A DNA stretch of 64,000 bases from Corynebacterium timonense (GTDB lineage Bacteria; Actinomycetota; Actinomycetes; Mycobacteriales; Mycobacteriaceae): positions 1,302,001-1,366,000 of the forward strand of contig NZ_LT629765.1 in assembly GCF_900105305.1 (NCBI RefSeq), read 5' to 3'. The notes beneath the pieces are model-generated. The model ran no database searches. It was not told the origin of the DNA and worked only from the letters and a program-made list of their open reading frames with translations. Every line of letters starts with the position of its first letter. Position 1 is the first letter of the stretch. This document shows positions 9,483 to 18,865 of this stretch, piece by piece. A program made the translations under genes and the position numbers.

Positions 9483-10457
9483 ATGGCCTCGGAGCACTAC
9501 GTTCTGTCCCCCTCCGCATGGGGCGCTGCGGTGGAAGTACCGGTGCAAAAACTTGTGCAGGCGACGCTTTTTTCGGATTTTACGGCGGACGCGGGCAGCA
9601 GGGCCACGCGCTACATCGATGTGGCGTTGCAGCCGGACCCGGTCGGCGGGGCGTGGCGCGTGCGCTACGCGGGCGGGATCCTCGGCGAGATCGACGCTGC
9701 GGACCGTGGGCGCTTCTTGGACATCCACGCGGTCTACGCCGCTGGCCTTGTGCCCGAGACACTCGCTGGGGTGCGCCTCGACCGCGACAGCGGCTTGTTC
9801 GGGGTCTCGGTGTTTTTCCCCCCGGCGCCGCTCGCTGTCCCGCGCAACGACGCGCCCTCCGGCTCGCGCGTGCTTCCGCCGGGCGACATGTTCCCGGTGG
9901 ACACCTCCTCGGGCGAGGTTTCGGCCGCCGAGATCGCCGCGGCCTCGCCGGGGCAATGGCTCGTCGGGCTGCAGCTGCTCGACGGCACCGTGGTGGTCAC
10001 GCTCGGCGGACGCGTCCTTGGCCACCTCCCTGACGAGGACTCGGGTGCCGTTGCTCCCCTGCTTCGCGACGCCCCCGCCGCCGCCTTCTCCGCCCGCGCG
10101 CATTTCCTCGACGGGATGGTCGGGCTCGACCTCGACGCCCAGGCGTCGGCCACCGCGGAAGCGGCGGCACTGCCGCGCCTCGGCCCCCGGCCCGATCCCG
10201 CAACGGGGGCGGAGGTGACCCAGTTCCCGGACGGCACGTGGGCCGTGACCACGGCCGGGGAGGACGTCGCCGCGTACCTCACCGGCGAGGGGGGCGCCCG
10301 GCGCGTGTCCACGCCGCCTGCCCCGAGCGTCGATTTCACGCCGACGAAGTCGTGGAGCGTGTCGGCGGGCCGGTACCTCAGCGAGGTGGAGAAGGTGCGG
10401 TTGCGGCGCCAGGCGGACGGCCGGGTATCGGAGGGGCGCCACCGGCTCGTCGATTAG
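9483..10457 (+). CDS. Conserved hypothetical protein with two related repeats
   Basis: A 324-residue cytoplasmic protein with no signal peptide or membrane helix that I do not recognise. The start is the ATG of MASEHYV, because AAGGAG lies seven bases upstream; the longer frame has no such site. Two segments resemble each other, GGILGEIDAADRGRF near residue 60 and GGRVLGHLPDEDSGA near residue 175, each a short beta-rich stretch. This recalls HIRAN-like folds but is not enough to name a domain. The C-terminus is basic. It is flanked by a terminator upstream and a separate promoter downstream. Confidence 0.75.
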   Translation: MASEHYVLSPSAWGAAVEVPVQKLVQATLFSDFTADAGSRATRYIDVALQPDPVGGAWRVRYAGGILGEIDAADRGRFLDIHAVYAAGLVPETLAGVRLDRDSGLFGVSVFFPPAPLAVPRNDAPSGSRVLPPGDMFPVDTSSGEVSAAEIAAASPGQWLVGLQLLDGTVVVTLGGRVLGHLPDEDSGAVAPLLRDAPAAAFSARAHFLDGMVGLDLDAQASATAEAAALPRLGPRPDPATGAEVTQFPDGTWAVTTAGEDVAAYLTGEGGARRVSTPPAPSVDFTPTKSWSVSAGRYLSEVEKVRLRRQADGRVSEGRHRLVD

Positions 10458-10524
10458 CGGTGCGACGACGGAAAGGGTGCTACAGTCATGATGTTTCCCC
10501 GTTTGAATTAAAAGCGAGGCTGTC

Positions 10525-11886
10525 ATGCGTTTCCCCTCCCGCTCCCTTGCCCTGCTCGTCGCGGGCGCCACAACCTTGTCCCTAGTGACGGCCCCGTCGG
10601 CGGGCGCGCAGAGCTCGTTATCGTCAACGGCCTCGTCGGTGCTGGGAAGCTCTGGGCGCGTGGATAACTCCGACACCCACCCCAAGGAGCCAGGCACGCC
10701 GGTGGAAATGCCGGGCGGGGTTATCGTGCGGATCATGGGCGACCTGCTCGGGCGTGGCCTCTCCGACCACGTGGGATTTCGCTCCGGCGACCTCGGCGTT
10801 ATGGCCCCGCTGGGGAACGGCGGAGATTTCGCCCTCATTTTCGGCGACTCCTTCCGCGGCGCCACCTTGGGCGCCGGCGAATGGATGAGCCCCGTCGGCG
10901 TCGTCGCCCAGCTCGCCAACGGCGTCGTCGAGATCCTGCGCCCCCTCAACCAGGGCAACCGCGTGAACCAGCTGATCCCCTACGAGCGCGCAGACGGCGA
11001 CATCCTCACGCTGATCCCCTCGGACGTGATCAACCTCGACGGGACTCTCTACATGCAGGGAATGTGGAACCGTGGGATCGGCAACGTCCAGTACACCGAA
11101 ATCTGGAAGTCCACCGACAACGGGGCCACCTGGGACTCTGTGGGAACCACGAGCGCCGACTACATGGGCGGGATGGGCAACCTCATCTCCTGGGAGCGCG
11201 GCGCCGACGGCTACATCTACGTGGTCTCCTCCAGCTTCACACGCACGGACTCGGTGTACCTGTCGCGTTTCCGCCCCGAACAGATCGGCGACCGCACCAC
11301 GTGGCAGCTGTTCGACCCGACCACGGGGACCTGGTCCGACCACGGCACGCCCATCCTGAGCACGGGCGTGAAGGCGGGCGAGATGAACCTGCGCTACATC
11401 GACGGGCACTGGGTGCTCGTGATGTTCAACGCGCAGACGCTACAGATCGAGGTCCGGGCCTCGCCCGAGCTGGCGCGCGACTGGAATGACGTGCCCGCCG
11501 CCGTGGTGGCCAAGAACGGCCCGTGGCGCACCACGCAGTCCCCGGCAAACTTCTCCCAGCTGTACGGCGGCTACATCGTGCCCGGTTCCACCTTGGCAAA
11601 AATGGATATCGTCATCTCGCAGTGGAACACCTCGACCAACGCGCGCTACAACGCGACCCAGTTCAACGTGACCGGCCTGGACGTCTTCTTCGGTCTCACC
11701 GAGGCGCCAACGGCCGACAACAGCGACGTCGAGGTCACCGAAGTGCCCGCCGCGGATGCCGGCTCGTTGAGCCCGCTGCACATCGCGCTCATCAGCGTGC
11801 TCGGCCTGCTCGGCCTCGGCGCCCTCGTCGCCTCGCTCTTCCCCGCGCAGGTCGCCGACCTCGTCAGCCGTTTCTCGCCGTTCTAG
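10525..11886 (+). CDS. Secreted, membrane-anchored DUF4185 protein
   Basis: This 453-residue protein has a Sec signal peptide (about residues 1-28, ending AGA) and a large extracellular DUF4185 domain, a beta-propeller-like family of unknown function. The family pattern is seen in the stretch with FALIFGDSFRG near residue 95, and repeated 'YIDGHWVLVMFN' and 'NGPWRTTQSP'-type strands suggest a glycosidase-like propeller. A single C-terminal helix (about 414-437) followed by a short tail anchors it to the membrane. A possible -10 (TACAGT, 10481-10486) and ribosome site (GCGAGG) precede it. Substrate unknown. Confidence 0.85.
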   Translation: MRFPSRSLALLVAGATTLSLVTAPSAGAQSSLSSTASSVLGSSGRVDNSDTHPKEPGTPVEMPGGVIVRIMGDLLGRGLSDHVGFRSGDLGVMAPLGNGGDFALIFGDSFRGATLGAGEWMSPVGVVAQLANGVVEILRPLNQGNRVNQLIPYERADGDILTLIPSDVINLDGTLYMQGMWNRGIGNVQYTEIWKSTDNGATWDSVGTTSADYMGGMGNLISWERGADGYIYVVSSSFTRTDSVYLSRFRPEQIGDRTTWQLFDPTTGTWSDHGTPILSTGVKAGEMNLRYIDGHWVLVMFNAQTLQIEVRASPELARDWNDVPAAVVAKNGPWRTTQSPANFSQLYGGYIVPGSTLAKMDIVISQWNTSTNARYNATQFNVTGLDVFFGLTEAPTADNSDVEVTEVPAADAGSLSPLHIALISVLGLLGLGALVASLFPAQVADLVSRFSPF

Positions 11887-11931
11887 CCGCGCTTATCGAC
11901 GCCCCACCGGCCGCACTGTAAAGTTCGGTCG

Positions 11932-13374
11932 GTGACCACCACCGAGCGCACCTCCCCATGGCCAGCCCTCGTGTCCATGATGCCGGGGTTTTTCATGATC
12001 CTCGTGGACTCGACGATCGTCTCGGTGGCCATCCCCGCCATCACCGCGGGCCTTGACGCCAGCTACAACGAGGTCATCTGGGTCAACAGCGCGTACCTTC
12101 TCGCCTACGCCGTGCCGCTTCTCATCACGGGGCGTCTCGGCGACCGCTTCGGCCCGCGGACGCTCTACCTCACCGGGCTCGCGCTGTTCACCGCCTCTTC
12201 GCTGGCCTGCGGCCTCGCCGGGTCGATCGAGGCCCTCATCGTCGCCCGCGCTGTCCAAGGACTGGGCGGGGCGATGGTGACGCCGCAGACGATGTCGGTG
12301 ATGATCCGGACCTTCGCCCCCAACGAGCGCGGCGGCGCGATGGGCGTGTGGGGCGCGACCGCCGGCCTGGCTACCGTGACGGGCCCGCTGCTCGGCGGAC
12401 TGCTTGTCGACGCCGCCGGGTGGCCGTGGATCTTCTACATCAACGTGCCAGTCGGTGTGGCCGGCCTCGCCCTCGCCTGGGTTCACGTGCCCGCGCTCGA
12501 GCGCTTCGCCCGCAACTTCGATTGGCCGGGGGTTGCTGTGAGCTCGGCGGGTATGTTCGGGCTGATCTTCGGTATCCAGGAAGGCGACCGGCTGAACTGG
12601 GACGCGCGGGCCATCGGCCTCATCGCGGGCGGTGCCGCGCTCCTCGCTGTCTTCGTGTGGTCGCAGGCGCGCACGAGGCGCGACGCCCTCGTGCCGCTCG
12701 AGCTCTTCGGCGACCGCAACTTCTCCCTGGCCGCGCTCACCATCGCCACCGTGGGCTTTACCATGTCCACGCACATGATCCCCTGGATGATCTACACCCA
12801 GTCGGTCCCTGCCCTCACCCCCACCCAGGCGGCGTTGCTCATCCTTCCCACGGGCCTCGTGTCCGGGCTGTTGTCCCCCTGGATCGGGTCGCTCACCAAC
12901 ACCCACCCGCCCAAGCCCTTCGCCATCGCCGGGCTCACGCTCACCGGCGTGTCGGTGGCATTGACGGCGCTTCTGGCCACCCCGGAGCTCAGCCCGGTGT
13001 GGATGCTCGGCGTCTCGGTCGTCTCCGGCCTGGGCAACTCGATGATGTGGGGGCCGTTGTCGATGATCGCCACCCGCAACCTCACCCCGCGGCTGGCCGG
13101 CGCGGGGTCCTCGGTGTACAACACTCTCCGCCAAGTCGGGGCCGTCATCGGCTCGGCCTCCATCGCGGCAGCGATGTCCACGCAGCTCAGTGCGCGCATC
13201 GGCCCTGGGGTGGCCGGCGCCCCCACCCACGCGGGGCCCCTGCCGGCCGCGCTCCACGAGCCCTTCTCGCAGGCCATGTCGGCCTCCCTGTGGGTGCCGG
13301 CCGCCGTGATCCTCGCGGGCGCCGCCGTGGCGCTCTTCTTCGCCCCCACGCGCTCGTGGGGCGAGGGGGGCTAA
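11932..13374 (+). CDS. MFS multidrug exporter, DHA2/EmrB-QacA family
   Basis: This 480-residue protein with about 14 membrane helices is a proton-coupled drug exporter of the DHA2 family. Typical signs are LVDSTIVSVAIPAI in helix 1 (motif D1), GRLGDRFGPR in loop 2-3 (motif A) and GPLLGG in helix 5 (motif C). The start is a GTG with no ribosome site. A -10-like TAAAGT (11919-11924) lies seven bases before it, so the mRNA is probably leaderless. The last four bases overlap the stop of the convergent GNAT gene. No dedicated repressor gene is adjacent. The substrate is unknown. Confidence 0.9.
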   Translation: MTTTERTSPWPALVSMMPGFFMILVDSTIVSVAIPAITAGLDASYNEVIWVNSAYLLAYAVPLLITGRLGDRFGPRTLYLTGLALFTASSLACGLAGSIEALIVARAVQGLGGAMVTPQTMSVMIRTFAPNERGGAMGVWGATAGLATVTGPLLGGLLVDAAGWPWIFYINVPVGVAGLALAWVHVPALERFARNFDWPGVAVSSAGMFGLIFGIQEGDRLNWDARAIGLIAGGAALLAVFVWSQARTRRDALVPLELFGDRNFSLAALTIATVGFTMSTHMIPWMIYTQSVPALTPTQAALLILPTGLVSGLLSPWIGSLTNTHPPKPFAIAGLTLTGVSVALTALLATPELSPVWMLGVSVVSGLGNSMMWGPLSMIATRNLTPRLAGAGSSVYNTLRQVGAVIGSASIAAAMSTQLSARIGPGVAGAPTHAGPLPAALHEPFSQAMSASLWVPAAVILAGAAVALFFAPTRSWGEGG

Positions 13375-13796
13375 GCCCCCTCGCCGTTGAGGGAAAGGCC
13401 CCACACAGGGGCGTCGAATTGGTGAAAGCCCACGCGCTCCCAGAAGGCCACGCCGTTGTCGTTCCCCGGCGCAATCATGAGGCACGCGGTATCCGCCCCC
13501 TGCTCGCGCAGGAACTCCTGGGCGCCCTCCGCGAGCAAGCGCCCGATTCCGCGGCCCTGGCAGCTGGGCAGCACTCCGGTCATGTGGATCCAGCCCATGT
13601 GGCCGTCGTAGCCCGCGATGATCGCCGCCTCGATGCCCCCCTCTCCCTCGGCGACGATCACCGCGCACGTGGGCGTGGCCAGCGCATTGTCGAAGTCGCG
13701 CGGCGGGTCGTTCCATTCCTGCGTGATCCCGGAGGCATCCCACACGTCGATGACGGCCTGCTTGTCTGCGGGGGTAGCGTGGCGCAACGTCGTCAT
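13371..13796 (-). CDS. GNAT family N-acetyltransferase
   Basis: A 141-residue acetyl-CoA-dependent acetyltransferase. The pyrophosphate-binding loop is visible as QGRGIGRLL near residue 80. The downstream segment with WERVGFHQFD is typical of the YpeA-like GNAT subgroup. The start is the ATG of MTTLRHATP; the longer frame extends backwards into the divergent gene without support. It overlaps the 3' end of the MFS gene by four bases, tail to tail. The acceptor substrate is unknown. Confidence 0.87.
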   Translation of the reverse strand: MTTLRHATPADKQAVIDVWDASGITQEWNDPPRDFDNALATPTCAVIVAEGEGGIEAAIIAGYDGHMGWIHMTGVLPSCQGRGIGRLLAEGAQEFLREQGADTACLMIAPGNDNGVAFWERVGFHQFDAPVWGLSLNGEGA

Positions 13797-13817
13797 GCCT
13801 GACCACAATAGTCTTCT

Positions 13818-14591
13818 ATGCAGCAGCGCAAACCGCGGCATCCAACGCGGCGCATCGAGGGCACCTACCCCACCTCGACGGGCACCGCGCGCATCGTCGC
13901 GGACCCCGCACGCGACGGCGCCTACATCCTCGAGGTCAACGACGTGCCGAGCTCCCATGTCGTCCTCGGCGCGCCCGAGGTCTTGAGCTTCGACTACATG
14001 GAGTGGATCGCCCAGCTTCTCGACGCCTCCCCACCCTCCACCACAGTCCACCTCGGCGCCGCCGCCTGCGCCCTGCCCTCCTACGCCCGCCAGCGCTGGC
14101 AGGGGCGCACCGTCGCCGTGGAGATCGACGCGGAGCTAGCCCGGCTTGTGCGCTGGGCCTTCGACCCGGACGTGGAGCTCGTCGTGGCGGACGCCCGCAC
14201 GTTCACCCACGCCCTTGCGCCAGGCTCCGTGGACGCCATCGTCCGCGACGTCTTTTCCGGGCCCGCGACGCCGCGCCCCCTGACCACCGTCGAGTTTTTC
14301 CGAGCCGTGCGCCGCGCTCTCGCCCCGGGAGGGGTCTACGCGGCGAACGTCGGCGACCGCTCCGGGCTCCCCGAGACCCGCTCGGAACTCGCCGGCCTGC
14401 GTGAGGTGTTCGACCACGTCGCCGCGATCAGCACCGCCGACATGCTCGACGGCCGCGCCTACGGCAACATCGTGCTCGCCGCCTCCGACCAGCCGCTCAC
14501 CTATACTGGCCGAGCCGTCTTCCGTGGCGACGCGTGGGCCGCGAGCCTCGGCGGCACCGCACGCTACGACCGAAAGGCCTCTGATGATTAG
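13818..14591 (+). CDS. Spermidine synthase-like SAM-binding protein
   Basis: This 257-residue protein has the class I methyltransferase-like fold of spermidine synthases. The glycine motif region is HLGAAACALPSYAR, the acidic strand end is AVEID, followed by VVADARTF and the catalytic-site-like DVFSG. Actinobacterial proteins of this kind often lack strict polyamine-synthase residues, so true aminopropyl transfer is uncertain. Its last eight bases overlap the start of the next GNAT gene, so the two are likely co-translated. It is divergent from another GNAT gene only 21 bases away. Confidence 0.8.
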   Translation: MQQRKPRHPTRRIEGTYPTSTGTARIVADPARDGAYILEVNDVPSSHVVLGAPEVLSFDYMEWIAQLLDASPPSTTVHLGAAACALPSYARQRWQGRTVAVEIDAELARLVRWAFDPDVELVVADARTFTHALAPGSVDAIVRDVFSGPATPRPLTTVEFFRAVRRALAPGGVYAANVGDRSGLPETRSELAGLREVFDHVAAISTADMLDGRAYGNIVLAASDQPLTYTGRAVFRGDAWAASLGGTARYDRKASDD

Positions 14592-15030
14592 GCTCGCCCG
14601 CCGTGACGACGCCCCGGCGCTCGCCACCCTTCTCCGCGATTTCAACGCCGAGTTCGGCAGCGCCGCTCCCGGCCACAGCGAGCTCGCCGGACGCTTCGGC
14701 CGGCTCCTCGCTACCCCCGCCGCCTTCGCGGTCCTCGCGGATCCGGACGTCGGTTTCGCTCTGGTCACCCTGCGCCCCACCCCGTACTGGGACGGCCCGC
14801 TTGCGGTGCTCGACGAGCTCTACGTCCGCCCCGCCCACCGTTCCGGCGGCGTCGGCTCGCTCCTGCTCGCGCGCGCCGAGGAGGAACTCACCCGACGCGG
14901 GTGCCGGGAGCTCCACATCAACGTTGACGCCGAGGACACGGGCGCGAGGCGCTTTTACGAGCGCCACGGCTACTCCAATCGCGACCCCGAGTCCGGCTCG
15001 GAGATGTACGCCTACCTGCGCGAGCTGTAA
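14584..15030 (+). CDS. GNAT family N-acetyltransferase
   Basis: A 148-residue GNAT enzyme. The sequence has ELYVRPAHRSGGVGSLLL (acetyl-CoA loop, RSGGVG) near residues 80-97 and ARRFYERHGY near residue 122, both standard for the family. The start is the ATG of MIRLARRDD, which overlaps the stop of the spermidine-synthase-like gene by eight bases. Substrate unknown; cotranscription with the upstream gene is inferred. Confidence 0.88.
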   Translation: MIRLARRDDAPALATLLRDFNAEFGSAAPGHSELAGRFGRLLATPAAFAVLADPDVGFALVTLRPTPYWDGPLAVLDELYVRPAHRSGGVGSLLLARAEEELTRRGCRELHINVDAEDTGARRFYERHGYSNRDPESGSEMYAYLREL

Positions 15031-15057
15031 CGACCGAGGTGTGAGGCCCAAACTGTC

Positions 15058-16565
15058 CTAGAACCGCGGCAGGCCCGGTCCGAAGGCCGCGGCCCCGAGC
15101 ACGCCGAGGACCCCGAGGACCCCGAGGACCCCGAGAACGACCGCCGCGATAGCGGCGCCGATCCCGGCGGCGGAGGAACCGGACGAGTTAGACGAACCCG
15201 GGTCGGTGGAGGCGGCCGGGGTGTGTCGGACGAGCGTGACGGCGTCGACAAGCGTGTCGTCCGCAGCGTTGACGCTGCGCACCTGCACCGTGGTGGGGGT
15301 GACGTCGATGATGGAGTAGTCCGGGGTGCGGTCCTGGTTCCACAGGGCGATCGTCGGGTGGTTCAGGCCCTTGGCGCGGGATTCTTCCAACGTCATGTCC
15401 GGGTACTTTGCGCCGTCGATGCCCTGGTAGTCGTAGTATTTTCCGCCGACCGCGGTATTCAGGGTGAGGTAGAGGACATCGCCCTTCTCCGGGTAGAGCA
15501 CATCCCCGGGGGCGGCGTCCACGGCGGGCACCTTCGGCTCGAGGCCGTTGATGAGGTGCGAGCGGTTGTGCATGTGGTCGTGGCCGTTGAGCACGAGGTC
15601 CACGCCGACCTCGCTAAACACGGGGCCGAGGACCTCGCGCATACGCGCGATCTCCTCGGTGGTGTACCGCCCGCCCTGGGAGTAGAACGCGAAGTGGTTG
15701 GCCACGATGATCCAGTCCTTGCCCTCGCCGTGGGCGGCCACGGTGTCGCGGACGAACTGAGCCTGCTCCTGCAGGCCAGCGTCGTCCTTCCGGTTAGAGT
15801 TCAGGGCGATGAACAGGGCGTTGTTCTGCTCGAAGAAGTAATGGGAGGTATCGGCCACCTCGTTCGGCAGGTTCCAGTGCTCCTTGAAGTGCCTGCGCGC
15901 CAGGGGCGATGGGAGAACCTCGTGGTTGCCCTCAAGCGCCGCGACACGAACTGGCGCAGCTGGGGCGCCGAGAAGAACGCGTTGTATTGCCCGAGCGGGC
16001 CAATCAGGTCCCCCCACCCCTCGACCTGGTCCCCAAGGCTCAGCACGAACGAGGAATCCGGGCGGGCATTCGTGGCGCGTGCAAGCGTCGCGCGCCACGT
16101 CGCGGCCTGGTTCGACACTCCCAGGTTCACGCCGATCTGGGCGTCGGCAAGCGCGAGGAAGCTCCACGTGCCGTCGCCATCGTCGATCGTAAAGCTCTCC
16201 GGCGTGCTCCAGCCGCCGTCCTCCGAGCCGATCTGGTAGGTGTAGGTCACCCCTGGCTCGAGGCCGGAGACGTCGGCGAACCGCGAGCGGTAAGCAATCG
16301 CCCCGAAGTCGGCGTCGCGGGCCACCGTCTCGCGGACCGCCTCCGGGTTCGCGGCTGGGGCCACGCGCACCACCTCGTTGCCCGCGTGGTGTGAGCGCCA
16401 CGAGAAGTTGACACTCGTCGCATCCGAGCCCACCCCCGTGACCACGCGGTAAATCGGGCCGCCCGCGGAGGCATCCGCAGACACCGCGTGGGCGGCGGGG
16501 GCGAGCGACAGGGTCAGGGCGGTCACAGTGGCCAGGGCTGCGGGGAGCGAGCGAGTCAGTTGCAT
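15058..16565 (-). pseudogene. Secreted purple-acid-phosphatase-like metallophosphoesterase, interrupted by a frameshift
   Basis: The N-terminal part (start at 16565) has a Sec signal peptide (MQLTRSLPAAL to AHA), a fibronectin-like N-domain, and first metal motifs LADAQIG and LSLGDQVEGW. The C-terminal part lies in another frame and supplies EGNHE, ANHFAFYS and GHDHMHNRS, then a Ser-rich linker and a hydrophobic VLG-repeat anchor. The frames join cleanly at about 15953-15955: adding one base to the CGCC run restores LRPVRVAALEGNHE. So one base seems to be missing in the middle of the active-site region. As read, translation makes only a truncated secreted fragment. A sequencing error is equally possible. 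Nine-base repeats (gaggacccc, 15106-15132) encode the VLG anchor. Confidence 0.85.
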
Positions 16566-16735
16566 ATCTACACCTTCAACGTTGGCAGCAAACAACCTGT
16601 ATATAACAGCACACTTTCCTGGCCGCCGCGCGTGACCCGCACGCCCGGACGCCCTCCCGCAGGACCGCACACAGGCGTAGCATGGGCTACCCACGACATC
16701 GACGTACGAAAAAGCTCAACAGGGAAAGGAACGCC

Positions 16736-16897
16736 ATGCACAACGACCCCGCTAAGCCCGGTTACTCCTCCGAAGACAGCACGAACAAGCCGGTGGACAA
16801 GGACGACGACCAGCTCGCACAGGACACCGGCTCCCACCTCGGCTACGGCGAGGAGGCGCCCGAGAGCGTCGACGAAAGCGAGCGCAACGACGCGTAA
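16736..16897 (+). CDS. Small acidic hypothetical protein
   Basis: A 53-residue, strongly acidic protein (many Asp, Glu, Ser, Gln) with no signal or membrane segment, probably disordered. The ATG of MHNDPAKPGY is chosen because AGGGAAAGGA ends five to six bases before it. I do not recognise a family. A GC hairpin, CGCGCCA (16905-16911) with TGGCGCG (16919-16925), follows the stop and could end transcription, although no T tract is present. Confidence 0.65.
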   Translation: MHNDPAKPGYSSEDSTNKPVDKDDDQLAQDTGSHLGYGEEAPESVDESERNDA

Positions 16898-16994
16898 ACG
16901 GGGACGCGCCACCGGGGCTGGCGCGCCGCGGGCGCGAGCCGCATGACTACCACATCGGCCCGCGGCGCGATGCGCATCACTATCATGTCCGGTT

Positions 16995-17534
16995 ATGACG
17001 CACACAACCCAGCCCGCATCGGCCGCGCCCGAGACGCACCACGACACCGCCAACCCCACAGCCGCGCTGTGGGAGAAATTCAGCGATAGCGCCCTCAAGC
17101 GGGGCGTGTTTTCCGCCTTCTACTCGCTCAAGGCCCCGTACTTCCGCACCGTGCTCCCCCGGGTCCGAGAGGTGACCCCCGGCGAGCGCGCGGTGATCCG
17201 CCTGGGTAAGTGGTGGGGCGTGAAGAACCACATCGGGACCTTCCACGTCATCGCTGCGCTCAACGGCGCCGAAGCCGCGATGGGCCTGCTGTGCGAAACG
17301 ACGGTGCCCCCGACGCACCGCTGGATCCCCCGCGGCATGCGGGCGGATTACCCCGCGAAGTCCACGGGTGGCCTGACAGTCACCGCGACCGCGGACTTCC
17401 CCGATTTCTCCGCCATCACCCGCGAGAGCGGCGGCCAGCTGGTCACCATCACCTGCCAGATTGTCGACGACGCAGGCGTCGAGCCGGTCACGGCAGAAAT
17501 CGACGTCTGGGTCACGGCCAAGCGGCCGCGGTAG
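16995..17534 (+). CDS. DUF4442 / hotdog-fold thioesterase-like protein
   Basis: A 179-residue protein of the DUF4442 group, related to PaaI-type hotdog thioesterases. The hallmark is NHIGTFHVIAALNGAEAAMGLL near residues 75-97 (broken here as NHIGTFH and AEAAMGL), followed by beta strands TGGLTVTATADF and VTAEIDVWVTAK. No ribosome site is seen. TATCAT (16981-16986) lies eight bases before the ATG, which fits a leaderless transcript. The acyl substrate is unknown. Confidence 0.82.
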   Translation: MTHTTQPASAAPETHHDTANPTAALWEKFSDSALKRGVFSAFYSLKAPYFRTVLPRVREVTPGERAVIRLGKWWGVKNHIGTFHVIAALNGAEAAMGLLCETTVPPTHRWIPRGMRADYPAKSTGGLTVTATADFPDFSAITRESGGQLVTITCQIVDDAGVEPVTAEIDVWVTAKRPR

Positions 17535-17574
17535 CCCAGACGTCGGTCAGGGCGTCGTCGTCAGCGCTCTCTTC

Positions 17575-18651
17575 CTAGCGCTCGGGGGCGACCAGGATCT
17601 TGACGGACGTGCCATCCTTGTCAAGCAGGGCCGCGAAGCCCTTCTCCACAACATCATCCGGGGCGATCTTGGCGGTGATGTACGGATCGAGATCGATGCG
17701 GCCGGACTGCACGGCCTCGATTGCCTCGTCGTAGTCCCTGCGGGTGTAGCCGTAGGCGCCCTGAACGACGATCTCGGTGCGGTGGAGGTCCTTGAGCACG
17801 TCGAGCTCCAAGGGCTTGCCCGGGATGGCGACGAGCTGCAGGTGGCCGCCCGGGTGAAGGGTGCCCGCGAGCTCGTGGATCACGGGGATGACACCGGCGC
17901 AGTCGAAGGCGACGTCGGCAAGCAAGCCGTCGCTGTTCTCCTTGACCACCTCGAGCAGGTCCTCCTCCGTCGGGTTGACACCCACCGCTGCGACACCAGT
18001 CTTCAGCGCCAGCTCGCGGCGGGCGGCGTTGGGCTCGGAAATGATGACCCGGGCACCGCGCGCGGTCGCCACAGCCGCGACGAAGACGCCGATCGGCCCA
18101 GCACCGCCGACGACGACAACGTCGCCTTCTTCGACGCCGGCCAGGCGCACGGCGTGCGTGGACACAGACAGCGGCTCAATCATTGCCGCGTGCTCAAGCT
18201 CCATGTCCCCGACGGGCACGGCAACCTGAGCCGGCACGTTCACGGCCGCGCTCAGGCCACCGCCCCAGCCGGACAGGCCGAGGCCCCAGACCTTCTGGCA
18301 GAGGTTAGTCTTGCCCGCCTTGCAGGCCACGCACTCGCCGCACCATACGCCTGCCATGACTGCGACACGGTCGCCTTCCTTGAGGTCCTCGACGCCCTCA
18401 CCGACGGCGGTGACGGTGCCGGAAAACTCGTGGCCCAGCGTGATCGGAAGGGATGCGCCGGTCACCGGCTGTTCGCGGTCCTCATCCGGGGTCACCGGGT
18501 AGGACGGGCCGTCCTGGTAAAGGTGGAGGTCGCTGCCGCAGATGCCAGCCCAGCCCACGTCCAAGCTCACCCAGCCCTTGTCGGGGGCGCCGGGCTCCTC
18601 CACCTCGTCGACGCGCAGATCCTTTGCTCCGTACAACCGAACAGCCTTCAT
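17575..18651 (-). CDS. Zinc-dependent 2,3-butanediol dehydrogenase-type alcohol dehydrogenase
   Basis: A 358-residue medium-chain dehydrogenase close to (R,R)-butanediol dehydrogenases. Catalytic zinc ligands are Cys38 (GICGSD), His74 and Glu75 (GHE). The four structural-zinc cysteines are Cys104, 107, 110 and 118. The nucleotide fold is seen as VVVGGAGPIGVFVAA. It would interconvert acetoin and butanediol or a related secondary alcohol with NAD(H); exact substrate is inferred. The start has AAAGGACA a few bases upstream. An inverted repeat CCTACG-N7-CGTAGG (18706-18724) lies about 55 bases upstream and could be an operator. Confidence 0.9.
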   Translation of the reverse strand: MKAVRLYGAKDLRVDEVEEPGAPDKGWVSLDVGWAGICGSDLHLYQDGPSYPVTPDEDREQPVTGASLPITLGHEFSGTVTAVGEGVEDLKEGDRVAVMAGVWCGECVACKAGKTNLCQKVWGLGLSGWGGGLSAAVNVPAQVAVPVGDMELEHAAMIEPLSVSTHAVRLAGVEEGDVVVVGGAGPIGVFVAAVATARGARVIISEPNAARRELALKTGVAAVGVNPTEEDLLEVVKENSDGLLADVAFDCAGVIPVIHELAGTLHPGGHLQLVAIPGKPLELDVLKDLHRTEIVVQGAYGYTRRDYDEAIEAVQSGRIDLDPYITAKIAPDDVVEKGFAALLDKDGTSVKILVAPER

Positions 18652-18865
18652 CTCATTGTCCTTTCTTATGTGCCTTTTCTGAATGAACGATGGACACTGC
18701 CACTTCCTACGTTACCCCCGTAGGGTTTATTCATCACTCGCGCATGGTGATGCCGCAGCTCAGGAGCACAAAGATGAGTGAAGCGTCACACATTCCGGCG
18801 CACGGCGTGCCGGCTCGTCCCGCGGGCACGCCACGCTGCTGCTTCGGCCGCTATAGTCCTCGCTC

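Noticed and set aside
9330..10958. 542-codon minus-strand open frame
   Set aside because: It spans two plus-strand genes with good starts and shows no domain.
11893..13806. 637-codon minus-strand open frame opposite the MFS gene
   Set aside because: It is antisense to a clear MFS exporter and has Arg/Gly/His-rich composition typical of GC-rich shadow frames.
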